The notes below the pieces were generated by a model. It searched no databases. It saw nothing but the letters and a program-made list of their open reading frames with translations, and was not told the DNA's origin. DNA of 64,000 nucleotides from Erigeron canadensis. Taxonomy: Eukaryota; Streptophyta; Magnoliopsida; Asterales; Asteraceae. The translations under genes were made by a program, and so were the position numbers. Location of the stretch: contig NC_057768.1 in assembly GCF_010389155.1 (NCBI RefSeq), forward strand, positions 44,805,633-44,869,632. The letters are read 5' to 3'. Positions 12,964 through 24,759 of this stretch are shown one piece after another. The stretch's first letter is position 1. Each line of letters starts with the position of its first letter.

Positions 12964-13647
12964 ATTGGTTTTTCCCTTTTATTAATGGTTATAATGTGTC
13001 TTGTATCTATATAAGTCAAGAGTTAAAGTTTAGTTCTAAGTCTAATAAAGAAAATGAATTATTTACAATTAAAAAAACTAATTTAATAAAGTAAATAAAT
13101 TAAAAAGACACGTATCGATTAAAGATTGCGCCATATGTCGTTTTAAGAATATCTCAATCCTATTTTAGTTTATTGGTACATGTAATCTAAACATAATGAA
13201 TCATATACTCGACATTAGGTTAGTAATAACTAGATGGTTTGACCCGCTCGATGGGCGGCGTCGATTTCTAAAGCGCCTATGTTTGTTGCGGCTATCTTTT
13301 TTTTTAAGGCGATAACGCACACCATCTTATTTATGTTTACCTCAAAAAATGATGTAGGAATTTAACAACATAAATGTTAGAAAAATTATTTTAAAAAACA
13401 AAAATTTACAAATATAGATCTGAATAAACAAAAATACAAAAACCAAAAAAAGTATAGATATAAAAAAATGAAAATAGGAAAATAAAAAAAAACAACAAAA
13501 CTATTTGGATACTTAAAAAGACAAAGCAACAAAAATTTAAAACATTGGACTAAATCAGAAAAAAATATAAGTGGAGGGGTAAATTGTAATTTCTGAAATC
13601 TTCAAATAAATCCATAAAATTGAAGAATTAAAAAAATGGCAAAGAAG

Positions 13648-13705
13648 GGGATTCGAACCTAGACCTCTTGTATAAGAGACAAAGGGCATACCACTCCATC
13701 CATCT
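13648..13705 (-). repeat. tRNA-like fragment (SINE or tRNA relic)
   Basis: The minus strand reads GATGGAGTGGTATGCC, then a stem-like segment, then AGGTTCGAATCCCC, a good Pol III B box. A folded full tRNA cloverleaf is not visible, so it is treated as a tRNA-derived repeat. Confidence 0.4.
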
Positions 13706-14178
13706 TCAATTTTGGTTTATTTGTCTGTCCATTAAATATATAAACTATGCAATGTTTGTTGACATAAAAAGACAAAAAATACTATTCACAACCTATTGCT
13801 TTATTAGAGTAAGTAACGATAAGTAACAAGGCTCTTGACTTTGATAAAAATGTTGTCGGCCTATCGGGTGTGATTTGTCACGAGAATTCGATCAATTTCT
13901 AGACCCATCAACCATGAGAGTTGAGACACACCACTACAGTTAAAAGATAAAATATAATAATACTACAAAAAAAGGGAAAACTTTATGAAACAAACGTATA
14001 TATGATTGTATTTGTATGTATGTATCTATCTGTTAATGCACCCACCACTTTGTTGTTGTTAAATTCGATCACTGTTCAATCATACCCCCTTTCCCATTTA
14101 TGAAAAGGGTACAGTGGTAGTATTTTCTTTCTTTCTTTACTTGTCATCCCCGAAAAGCAAAAGCAAAAACTCCGACGA

Positions 14179-14179
<1 letters not shown>

Positions 14180-14233
<54 letters not shown>
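14180..14233. repeat. (ATT)18 microsatellite in the SH3P gene leader
   Basis: Fifty-four bases of uninterrupted ATT end 7 bp before the SH3P start codon at 14241. A tract this long is likely to be length-polymorphic, and if transcribed it forms part of the 5' untranslated region just ahead of the initiation site. Confidence 0.97.
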
Positions 14234-14240
14234 TGTATAT

Positions 14241-17200
14241 ATGGAAGCAATAAGAAAGCAAGCGACCAAGCTTCGGGAACAAGTTGCCAAACAGCAGCAG
14301 GTACTTATTAGTATCATCGTCTTCAACTCTTTTTTTCTTACTTACTGTGTGTGTGTGTTTTACTAAATTATTGTTATGATTCTGATTAAAAAAAGCCTAA
14401 CACACACATAAAACAACTGCCTTACAGAGTTACAGCACTGCACAAAAATCCTTGTTATAGCCCAATGAATACATCCATACGAGAAAAGCGAGTATGTGGC
14501 CTTTAGATACTTAAGCTTAGGTAAAAAAAAAATTAAATTCATTGTATAATGAATAAATGATTGGGCTCCATGTTTTTTATGGATTAAAATATTAAGACGT
14601 GAGAGGTTTTATATACCCAATCTTAGGTCTAACAGTCACATTATATAGGGGAAGGGAATATGAGGCTGTTAGGCACCTAAGTTGGGTGAAAAACCTCTCA
14701 CATACCTTTTTGTAAACCATAAAAATCATGGGGGGCCAAACATTTATTCAAAATATCAAAATATTGTTACGTGAGAGGTTTTTCACCCAAGTTGAGTGCA
14801 TAGCAGCCCCATACTCACTTTTCTCATACACAAAAAGTATATATATATAGAGAGAGAAAAACATGAGGGTCAATCATTTATCTATACCATCCGCCGCCAC
14901 CACCCTGCGCCGCTACCACCATCGCCGCCGCATTGCGCAGGCATATGACTCGTATATATATATATATATATATATTATAAAATTAGTATGCAAGGGGTCT
15001 ACACCGAAGTTTAGGTGTCTAACAGTCACATACTCACTTTTCTCATATATATATATATATATATAAGAGCAATACTTCCCATTATAGCTGAGTGGTTGAG
15101 CACCAACTTTATATGCTAGAGGTCCCGAGTTCGAGACATGGGAAAGACATTTAAAGGAATTTCACAAATAAAGTCCTCTAGTGAAGCAGGTTTGAGTCCT
15201 GCAGAGGGGGCAGGGTTTTACCTAATCAAATGTCATGCCTTCGGGCGGTTTAGTTGGGCGTTTCTCCTCCGAATAGGTATTGAGGGTGAGGGGGATCTCT
15301 AACGCGGACCCGGTTAAGACAACGTAAGCTAGATCCCCAATTGCGATCAAATGATCCACACCTTTCAAAAGAAAAATATATAGAGCAAGTTTATGTCAGG
15401 TTGATTAATCAGGCTAGTTTACTCCAAGAGGGATTGGGATTCTCCAAAGGAGCTCCATTCTCGTTACCTGCAGCTTCTTGGACCACATGGGTTAATTAAG
15501 TTAGTACCATATTCTCAAATCCTTCAAGGCTGGTGTTTAGTTTGAGTGAATGGGTCTTGCACGGTATGTAGAATTCAGGGTTTACGTTTTTACCAAAAGT
15601 GTGTGTTCTTAAGTACTCGTGATTTTTGGTTGTTTGAATTCTAAGGATGTTGTCTATGCATGGGCCACGAGCACTGACCAAGTATACTAGTCGTGCTTCA
15701 TACTCTCATATGTCGGTTGGCCTAGATACAAAAACGTTCGGGAGATGCACCCTTGTATATTTGGTCAACTTCCATAGCAAGAGTCGTCAATTTTCAGTTT
15801 TTCATTAGAGCATATGACACTCTTGTAGTCTTGTTAGTTATCCAAGACTCCAAGTATATTTAGCTTAGATATGTGGATGCATTTTGATGACACTCAGTAA
15901 CTTAGGCACGACTTTAAGAAACCTCACTTAATTGACAAACTTTGTTCACAAAAGGGAGCATTCTGATCTTCAAGTGTGATAATTTCTTTACAGCTCTGTC
16001 ATGTTCAGCCTATAATAGGTAGCGAATAAGATCTCGTTTCGTAGAAATGCATATATTTTTGTACCTTCACTAATGTGTTTACATGTGTGAAAAATTGTTG
16101 GTAACACACTTACACTTTTAGTACCGGTACACTAGACACTTCATATCTTTTAGGTAATTGGCAGAGCGTATAAAAGCAGTTAATGCCTTAGTGGTCACAC
16201 ATTTGAAACTTGAATAGGCAGTTGGGGTCTTTGCAACTAGGAAAGACTGAAGTGTCATATTTGTACATATCTCCATAAAGCATCGTTTGCATTTCCTACA
16301 ATTCAATCTTTATATTGGGCTAAAGCTCCTTAATTTTTATTTTGGTATAATTGGAAGTTGGGAAACTAGCGACAAGTTATCTCAGAGGGAATTTTTGTTG
16401 GGCACTTTTATACTCTATTTGGAGATTTCATTGTATATACGACGCTCTTTATTTTTTTGCAGGCTGTATTAAGTCGACTCGGTAAAGATGCTGAAATATT
16501 TGATGATGAGGAACTGAAGAGACACCAAAAACTTCAAGATCTTTACAGTTCTACAAGGGAAACTAAGGTACACTCAACCTCATTTTCTGCATCTTTTTCT
16601 ATTTTTTATTTCGTATATCCACGTCTCTAGAATCAATTACATTCTGATGTTACTCAACAGTCAACACTTAAAATTTTTTATTTGCCAGCATTTTCAGAAG
16701 GACATTGTTCGTGGTGTTGAAGGTTTTATTTCAATAAGTAAAAAGCAAAAGCAAATAGGTTTGTCCTTCGTTATTTTTTCTGCTTTCTTTTTTCTATTAT
16801 ATTAAAACTGGTTTACAGTGCTATCCTTACACAGTTACATGGGGCCATGGGGGTCGTATATGTGTTTTCATTAATTTATTGACATTTTTAAGGCTTAAGC
16901 CCTTTCATATGTTATTACGCTTAAAGATGAATAGTTTACCTTGTCATTTTTAGTTAAAAGATTGGCTGAAGATTGTTGCAAATATGGTAATGAGAAGGTA
17001 AATGCTGGTTTTCCCCTTGCTAAAGCTGCTCTGCAACTTGGCACTTCATATAATTCTATTGAAGACAAGAGAGAAACCGTGCTTGAGATCCTTAACAATC
17101 AGGTGTCTTCATATATCTCTGCAGGTTCATTGTGATGCCACGACAATCTTTAAAAAAAAAAGCAAATTTTCGTTACTTTCTAATAAAATGTTGATTAACC

Positions 17201-18551
17201 TCGTTTTTTAAAGGTATCTGAACCACTAAGAGGATCAATAAGAGGAGCTCCTTTGGAGGATGCTCGACACTTGGCACGCAGTTGTGACCGGCTCCGACAA
17301 GAAGTCGAGACACAGGTATGTTTTACTTTAATACGAAGAAATGTAATGTGTTAAGGTCAATGATATGAATTTTTTGGTTAGGCAGTGGAAGTATTGAGAC
17401 GCCAAACAAAGGTCAGAGATCCTACTCCAGAGAGCGCCTTAAAACTTAGAAACATGGAAGCCAAGTTGAGTGAGCTCAGAACTTCCATGGTAATGGTTCA
17501 GAAAGAGGCGATTTCTGCTATGTTGGAGGTGGAGGAACAACAACAAGAAATAACCTTGCAAAAGCTTCTTACGATGGTAATATCATTATTATTATCAAAT
17601 TATATACGAATATATATATATATATAGGCTTTTACTCTATGAAGAACTTAGTTTCAGGTCAGTTGTTATTAAGGTCCCTGAGAAACTGTCCAAATTAATA
17701 GGTAGATGCTGAAAGGTCTTATCATCGTCACATTGTGGATATACTAGAGGGGCTACATGCTGAGGTATATCCTTTGATTCCTTTTTAATGTCATCTGATA
17801 ATTAGTTTAATCAGCAATCATTTTGGTATTTTTGTGTTAGATGGTTTTGGCGATGCATATACAAGAATCGTCTCAATCTACTATGGAGAAAGATAATTTT
17901 GTTCCGTCTGGTGATGCCACTCACTGTCTAGACAACAAGCATCATAATGAAAATCAGGATTACGAGTATTTTATAGGGAAGGTAATTGTTGCATAGTGTT
18001 TTTAGGATCTTTGTATCCAAGTCTGTAATCCAACTCTGTAATCCAACTCCATTGCAGTTCTTGTTCTCACGGTGAATTCAATTAGGTCATTTATCTATTT
18101 AATTATTTTGTCTTGTTAGGTTATTCATCCATTTGATGCTCAAGCAGATGGTGAGCTGAGCCTAAATGTTGATGAGTATGTTATAGTTCGCAAGGTATCC
18201 CTGAATTGATACATATAGCATACCGTATTGCAAAATGGATGGTTTGGGTAATGGTTCTAATTTACTCATTTGAACAGTTAAAGAGAAAGCATAACCCATA
18301 TCGACTTGTTTACATTTTAAATGTAAACGAGTCAAACCTGCCACCATTAAAGAAAACACTGCTGCTTTGGCGTATTAGTATGTTAGATTAGTTTATTTTA
18401 CTCGCCTTGCGTACACAAATGTATTTGATCATTTCAGTCTGGTACTTGATAGGTGTCTCCTAATGGGTGGTCTGAAGGTGAATGTAATGGAAAAACAGGG
18501 TGGTTTCCGTCGGCTTATTTGGAAAGGCAAGAGGTTCAAAAAACCAGGTAA
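14241..18551 (+). CDS. SH3P2-like: SH3 domain-containing BAR-like protein, SH3P2/SH3P3 type
   Basis: Ten exons: 14241-14300, 16463-16567, 16689-16758, 16954-17102, 17214-17315, 17382-17576, 17702-17764, 17841-17981, 18120-18194 and 18453-18551. They join in frame to 352 residues, close to the roughly 350 of Arabidopsis SH3P proteins. The N-terminus MEAIRKQATKLREQVAKQQQ, the block HFQKDIVRGVEGF and RGAPLEDARHLA are family hallmarks. Residues 1-250 form the helical BAR-like region that binds curved membrane. Residues about 291-348 are the SH3 domain, with ELSLNVDEYVIVRK, GWSEGE and GWFPSAYLE. Relatives act in clathrin-mediated trafficking and autophagosome formation and bind dynamin-like partners. 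The end is slightly uncertain: AGGTAAAG at the stop codon also looks like a splice donor, so a further short exon is possible. The variable linker (residues 260-290) is poorly conserved. Confidence 0.92.
14481..14645 (-). mobile_element. MITE, CACCTAAG/CTTAGGTG family, copy A
   Basis: Starts GAGAAAAGCGAGTATG and ends with the partner CAATCTTAGGTCTAACAGTCAC. It has the family core of ATTCATTGTATAATGAATAAATG plus ATGTTTTTTATGGATTAAAAT. It lies in the SH3P first intron, directly before copy B, in inverted orientation relative to it. Confidence 0.65.
14648..14825 (+). mobile_element. MITE, same family, copy B
   Basis: The 178-bp element begins GGGGAAGGGAATATGAGGCTG and ends CAGCCCCATACTCACTTTTC. 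Internal inverted blocks are CACCTAAGTTGGGTGAAAAACCTCTCAC and GTGAGAGGTTTTTCACCCAAGTTGAGTG, around a CCATAAAAATCATGGGGGGCC core. It is the best-preserved copy in the window and lies in the SH3P first intron. Confidence 0.85.
14851..15046 (+). mobile_element. MITE, same family, copy C (rearranged)
   Basis: The right arm at 14998-15046 (ACCGAAGTTTAGGTGTCTAAC..TACTCACTTTTCTC) is clear. The left part is replaced by a CCGCCGCCACCACC-rich segment and a TA tract, so the copy is rearranged or the left boundary is wrong. Intronic in the SH3P gene. Confidence 0.45.
15078..15380 (+). mobile_element. tRNA-derived SINE in SH3P intron 1
   Basis: The tRNA-like head has an A box TAGCTGAGTGG (15085-15095) and a B box GAGTTCGAGAC (15127-15137) at the usual spacing. 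About 230 bp of non-tRNA body follow, ending in an A-rich tail (CAAAAGAAAAATATA, near 15366). The GCGGACCCGGTTAA..GATC segment near its 3' end recurs in diverged form near 62.05 kb. Confidence 0.78.
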
Positions 18552-20946
18552 AGACAGATGCAATTACTTATTGCTCTGCTATGGACCTGTCTGCTAAATT
18601 GTTAATAACTAATGTATTATTTGTATATATGTAATTAGCTGTGATTGGCTACTTGCATAAAGGAATGATGAACATATATAGTCCTGTACAGACTTTTGAA
18701 AATTCTCACCATGTATAGGTTTTCTCTGGTTTTTGATTAGCACGTTATATTATGATATATACTATATAGCGTGGTACAATACCTGCGATGTTTGTTCAAG
18801 ATGAAGCTAAGTAGATACATTATAAATACAATACAAGGCTAAGTCAAAGCTGTTGTTGAGAAGCATCTGTAGGCATTTGATTTAATTACTTCTTTACTTT
18901 GTAAGATTTTATATGTATTTAGTTATAGAAGTACTAAAAGGAAAGCCCATAGCCGCTGCCCTCACAACCATTTAAATGAATGGTTCACTACTTCAGTATA
19001 TATTTTTAATAAATTTTAGTAGACAACGAATTTTTTATAAAAAGTAGTTGCTTCAGCATGCAATTGGTGCAACACATAATTATCTCTTATCATAATGATT
19101 TAAGTGTTATTTTATTTTTAATACCGAGTTTCTAACACTAAACCCTTGACCAGCAAACACTTCATATTGTTTCACTATATATATTGTTAGAGGCGATGGA
19201 TAATTTCTAAAACTCAGTGATCCCTCCTCCCCTCTGACCTCTCTCTGCCCAAACCTATGTATTATATGTGAAAGTTATACATAACAAACTAGTAGTATAC
19301 GAGTGTGGTGTATATTCATCAAAAGTAATGATACCTAATTACCTATATCATTTTCCTTTTTAGAAGTTCGGTATTTACGTACTCATCATATCAAATTTTA
19401 ATACCCATTTTGCAATTTATCACTTTTATATGAGCCCTCTAATTAAAACTATCTTCTTGTGGGTATAGAACTGTGGATGGATAGTTACTTTGTTTGATAT
19501 ACTTGCTCTATATAAAGTAAAATTATATATGTAATTCAGATTTACTGAATTCAAGCTTTTTTTTCTTTTTTCAAAGATAATCTTAAAAATAATTTTTCAT
19601 AAGGTTCTAAAAATATAGAAAAAAATAAAGCAAGTGAAAAATAAATCTATTCTGTTGGTGTAATAATGGTGTTAACTTGATTTGAAAACCTCGTTTGTAA
19701 TTTTTTTTTTAAATAAGTGTTGATTTTTATATTTCTAAAACTACTTTTAAATGAAATTTCAATATTAGAATGACAGTTTCATGTTGGTTTTTCAAAATAA
19801 ATAAATAAATAAATTAGAGTGAATTTTTTATATTAAATATAACATAAATAAGTCACAATCTAAAAATTGGTGGTGGGATAAGGTATGGGCTGTAGTATAT
19901 GGGGCAAAAGGGGTTAATCTCCCCTCGAAATTTAGATTTTATCAAGTATTTTTATTTTATTTTTATGAATATTTTAAGTTATGATTTTAATATTTTGTCT
20001 CATTTTATATTTATTTTTTATAGATTTTTTAATTTTGTTCTCTGAGATTTTTTTCCTGATGTTGCCTCTAAGATAAGACCTGTGGATCGTAAGATCATGG
20101 GTTTGAATCTTACGAAAGGATTTCTCATAATTTATTGTATTTTTTTGTTTTTTGAATTGGTATATTGACATTATTGTCTAATGGAGATATAACTGACTAA
20201 TATCTTGATGGCACAACGATACCAATAGTCCGTAGTTGATTCAAGTTTACCGTTAAAAATTTGTGTAAGCAACCTCATATGGAAATTAGAGAATTTGCAT
20301 TGATATAAACCACTACTTCTAAGGCTATCTCCAATGGAGGCGCCCTTAGGTGTCCTTAGGTGCCCTTGGATATCCTTTGTCGTTGAAGCTTGTCCAAAAC
20401 TAAGAACTTTTTGAAGGATGCCCTTACCTAAGGGCATGTCCTTACTTGTTTTTACTTAATATATTTTTGTTTTTAGTTGGAGGTAAAAGGATATGTAAGG
20501 ATATGTAAGGACATGTAAGGATGTTTGTATGGTTGGAGATAAAATTATAGGATTTGAAGAATAAGGATGTATAAGGATTTGTAAGGATATGATGTGGCAG
20601 TTCAAGGACGCTTAAGGGCGTACGTAGCATTAGAGATAGTCTAAGTTCCCATGCTTAAAGATGTATTAACTACAAAGTAAAAACAAAAAAGAATTTTGTT
20701 ACCATAATAGAGAGGGGTTGAAACTCAAATGTTGGTGCTTAAAAAGAAATAACAGAGAAGATAGCTTAATCTATACGATCCAAGTACGTACGTGCTCAAC
20801 AAGTAATACATATATATGCCTAATGTAAACCCTTAATTTGCATTCAGTTCATTCGAATACAATACAAAATTAACAACAAATCAGTCGATAAACTACAATC
20901 AACAAATCTCTTTATCTCTAATTGATTCGATAAGAAAGATACAATA
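18552..20946. other. Intergenic between SH3P and REI1-like genes
   Basis: Contains the SH3P 3' region, AT-rich DNA and one Tourist-like MITE (20323-20641). A tRNA-like fragment (GGGTTTGAATCTTACG) lies near 20100. The promoter and leader of the downstream gene occupy the last few hundred bases. No gene seen. Confidence 0.6.
20323..20641. mobile_element. Tourist-like (PIF/Harbinger) MITE with TAA duplication
   Basis: The 319-bp element has terminal inverted repeats GGCTATCTCCAATGG (left) and CATTAGAGATAGTC (right), flanked by TAA at 20320-20322 and 20642-20644. The trinucleotide TAA/TTA target duplication and the GGC..GTC ends fit PIF/Harbinger-derived MITEs. The interior repeats AAGGATATGTAAGGA-type units. 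No coding capacity. Confidence 0.8.
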
Positions 20947-23087
20947 ATGGGAGGAAAAAGATCATCATGTTCGTTAATGTGTAAGGAATGCAACAAAGAA
21001 TTTATGGAAAAGAAAGATGAGCAAAAACATTACAAGTCTGAATGGCATCGCTACAACCTCAAACGCAAGGTTTGTACATCGATCGATCTAGTTTCTTTTT
21101 GCCTATATTAATTTTTATCGATTTCATTAATTAGTTTCTTCTTTTACACAATTAACCAAATCTTGATTCGTATTATATTTCTCTTGGGGTTTTGCATGAT
21201 TTTACTTTTAATGAAATTGATCGAGGCGAGACAAGATCGACTTACGTGAATAATTTTATTTTCTATATAATATGAATCTAACATCAATATATATGCATGG
21301 TTTTAATAAGTCGACATAACTAATTAATTAATGATACAAGTCATATAACTAATTAGTAATGAGTTGGGTTATTTTCATGATGAGTTGCCTTCCTACCACC
21401 GGCCAGTAATTCGATCGTATTGTTTGAACGTGATCTATAACCCTTATAAATAAATTATTTATGCAACTATATTATATTTCATATACAATCTATCCATATT
21501 GCGTTCAAAATTAAACTGTAAAGTTAATAACTGATTTATATATTACTCGTACGTACATGTTTTAATTGTATATGTGGATAACTAATATGGTGTTTGAAAT
21601 ATGGATCAGATGGCAGGGCTTCGAGGAGTGACAGAGGCAGTTTTCTTGGCGGCGGGACATGAGTCCGCACCACTACTACTACTAGATGATGATCATGATC
21701 AACCACAACACACCAGCAAGAAGAAGAACGGGCCTGATCACGCTCAACATCTAAAATCTCGACCTCATACTACTACTACTACTACTACTGCACGGGTGTC
21801 TCAAGCTGATGATTTTGATGTATTTGGTACTACTACTCCAACAGTACTACTTAAGTCTCCAAATACCAAGCGTAATAATATGAAGAAGATAGATGGAGTA
21901 CTAGTATCCTCCTCTGAAGATTATTTGGATGATGATGAGGTGGATCCAACTTGTTGCTTTATGTGTGACCAAAAACATAAAAGTGTTGAAAGCTGTATGA
22001 TTCACTTGCACAAGCAGCATGGCCTATTCATACCCGATATTGAATATCTCAAAGACCCTCAAGGCCTTTTGACATATCTTGGACAAAAGGTAACTAACTA
22101 ACTTATTAATAACACTACATGTGAAATACTCCTAATTTAAAACTTTTCATATGTGATGTTGGTGTTCATATTATTAATAATTCTTGTTACAATAATTAAT
22201 GCTTGATTTGTTTGTTTACAGGTGAAACGTGAGTACACGTGTTTGTATTGCAACATAAACTGTCAACCTTTCAAGAGTTTGGAAGCCGTGAGGATGCACA
22301 TGGTCGCAAAAAGTCATTGCAGAGTTCACTATGGTGATGCTACCGATGAAGCAGAGGAACCCGAGCTAGATGAATTTTACGATTACAGCAGCAGGTATAC
22401 ATTAGTTATTAATTGGCCGGATATGGATTTCGTTCTGTTTTACGTACTCCGTATGTTTTAGCCATTCGATCTTTCTTCACACACACTGGCTAATTAATAA
22501 TTATATGAACCTTAATTTTGATGTCTTATTAGTTATGTTGATGGAAACGGAAAGCAGCAGCTGGTTACCTCTGATGGCATAAGCAACAGTGTTACACTCG
22601 GGTGTGGCGGTTCTGAACTCGTAATTACTAGAGAATCTGATGATCATCATGGCGTATCAACAAAAGCACTTGGCTCCAGGGAATATTTACGTTATTATCG
22701 TCAAAAACCACGCCCATCCCCAAAAAGCGTTCCAGTCACTTCATTGCAAGCCGCAAAGTAAGACCTGAAAACTTTTCTACAACATATAGTAGTAGTAATT
22801 TTCATGTTGACAGTAGAAAATACTTACCTAAATTGTTAATCTATTAATTATACAAGTTTTGTTCTAATTAATTAATTAATCTTGAACTTATGTGTGTGCA
22901 TCTATCCAGGTACAGGAGTATCAGTTTGTCAACAGTGCAATTAAAAGAGAAGATAGAAAGGATGGTTTTGATGAAGCAAATAATGAGGCAGATGAACAGT
23001 TCGAGGGCCGAGACAATGCAATGCAAGATGAGCAGCATGAGATGTAATTCGATCCGTAACCTTCGTCCAATGAACGCCCTACATTGA
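20947..23087 (+). CDS. REIL: Cytoplasmic 60S subunit biogenesis factor, REI1-like zinc-finger protein
   Basis: Five exons, 20947-21069, 21610-22089, 22222-22394, 22533-22757 and 22910-23087, join to 392 residues, the usual size for plant REI1-like proteins (about 395-405). Three C2H2-type fingers are visible: C12/C15/H28/H34, C157/C160/H173/H178 and C208/C211/H227/H233. Family landmarks are EWHRYNLKRK, AGLRGVTEAVFLA, FIPDIEYLKDPQGLL and YTCLYCN. In yeast, Rei1 acts late in cytoplasmic 60S maturation by releasing and recycling nuclear export factors. The Arabidopsis REIL proteins are needed for growth in the cold. The first finger ends exactly at the first splice site. The 21610-22089 exon has a low-complexity Asp/Thr-rich linker with a (ACT)n codon run. 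The C-terminus is Met/Ser-rich and shorter in basic residues than I would expect. Confidence 0.92.
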
Positions 23088-23499
23088 TTGATGAATCTGT
23101 AATAATTGAGCTGGATCATGTACCTACCGCGCGCAACATGCTTGTTTCTTTGTTTGTAGGGGTCTTCGGGTCTTGTATGGGTTCGCATCAAAAACACCAC
23201 GGATACAAGTGTTTGTAATTCATACATCACTAATTTAAATCTAACGATAGTGTATTATTTAAGGCTATCCGGAGTGGGGCGGAATCCCCTCCTTCTCGCC
23301 TGGAACACCACCCCTCTCGCCGTTTAAGCCCCCAAAACACCTTTGGGCAGAATTTTTCTCTCGCCCAAACTCTCCTTCCAACTCTCCTGGAACACCACTC
23401 CCCCCTTTTCCCACCAAAATTTTCTTGCCACTTGGCGGATATCCCCTCCTCTTCATACAATAATGTTTTATGGTGGTATACATTTGTAATGCATTAATC

Positions 23500-24179
23500 T
23501 AGGGGTGATCAAGATATGAGCCAACCCGTCAAATCCGTCTAACCAGTCCGAAAAAAACCGAGCCCGGCCCAACCCGTTAATTATATGGTCCGGTCCACGG
23601 GCCTATATTTTATGAAATATCGGGTTGCGGGCTGGGCCGGGCTAACCCGGGGAAAAACTCGAGAACCCGGCCAACATTGACATTACATTGTTATAGGACT
23701 CATTTAGACTCACGTAAATATATCTTATATATTATAATAATATTTTTACTAGTATTTTAATATATTTATATATGTATTTCAGTATTTGATTTAGTTTTCA
23801 ATTCCATCCAACAAACTTTTTTTTTTTATGTAAAATCATGTTAATAATGTAATTAGGAATTTCTCACATGATTTCTTAATGTTGTTGATATTGTTGATAG
23901 TTAAAGCACAACCAAAAATAGAGTCATAATGAGATATTGTATTGTAGTTAAACCATTATTACGAAAATCATAAGAACACTTAAAAAACCATGAAATATAT
24001 TGTTGTTCTCCGGGTTACGGGTTGACCCGCAAAAAACCCGAGCCCGCATGCTAACCCGGACCGGACTGACCCAATGAAACATGGGTCGGTCCTCGGTCCA
24101 CATATTTTGTATTTTTTGGGTCACGGGCCGGGCCGGGTTGAGGCTGGGTCGGGCCGGGTTGAGCCCATGATCACCCCTA
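23500..24179. mobile_element. Non-autonomous hAT-type element, 680 bp
   Basis: Terminal inverted repeats TAGGGGTGATCA and TGATCACCCCTA are flanked by a perfect 8-bp duplication CATTAATC (23492-23499 and 24180-24187), diagnostic of hAT transposons. The sub-terminal regions are strikingly rich in GGGCCGGGTT/AACCCGGCCC motifs, while the centre is AT-rich. No transposase coding remains. Confidence 0.92.
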
Positions 24180-24759
24180 CATTAATCGTAGTATCGTTTA
24201 CAAAACTGGAGTTTAGTTTGTATTTTCATATATGATACTTTAAAATTATGGTACTGTACTTATGAAATTACATCAATCGTTTCATTTTTTCACTATCCTA
24301 TCACTCGTGGGGAAATATTTATCTTGGAGTATAAACATATATTATGTAATTTGCTTTTTTGAAAGGTTTATTATGGAGACATTGGATAGAGTGGGTTAGT
24401 CGATAGGGTTTGGGTAATAATTACAATAGGGGTACGCGCGTAATATGGCAGCGGTAGTGGCGACATGTAATAGTGGTGGCGGCGATGGTAGTGGTGGCGT
24501 CGATCGGCGGCGGTGACGGTAGCGGTGTAGTTAATAATGTAAGAATAATTAATGTAAAAATGGGTAGTGTAGTTATTTTAAGAGTTCATGTCTGTGGTGT
24601 ATGTTATAATAATATCATTAGGGGTATTATAAGTATATTATCTAAAAATATTTAAATTAGTGAACAAATAAGAAAGATAGTTTGTGTAGAGACAGGTTGG
24701 AAAATATTTTGTGGGTATTTTTGAGAAAGTGTTAATTTAAGGTGTTTTGAGTTTTTTAA

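Larger units (their letters stand above)
10735..14240. other. Intergenic, transposon remnants
   Basis: No gene that I can support. Contains an inverted-repeat element at 11519-12047, a small MITE-like palindrome near 12838, a tRNA-like fragment near 13650, several (TA)n tracts and AT-rich DNA. The last few hundred bases hold the promoter and leader of the SH3P gene. Confidence 0.6.

Noticed and set aside
13648..13705. Possible functional tRNA gene
   Set aside because: The B box is present, but a full cloverleaf with acceptor stem was not found, so a tRNA-derived repeat is more likely.
14114..14326. Poly-isoleucine and poly-asparagine open frames over (ATT)n
   Set aside because: They are translations of the microsatellite in both strands; there is no start codon context or domain.
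15078..15160. tRNA gene
   Set aside because: The A and B boxes are followed by about 230 bp of non-tRNA body and an A-rich tail, as in a SINE.
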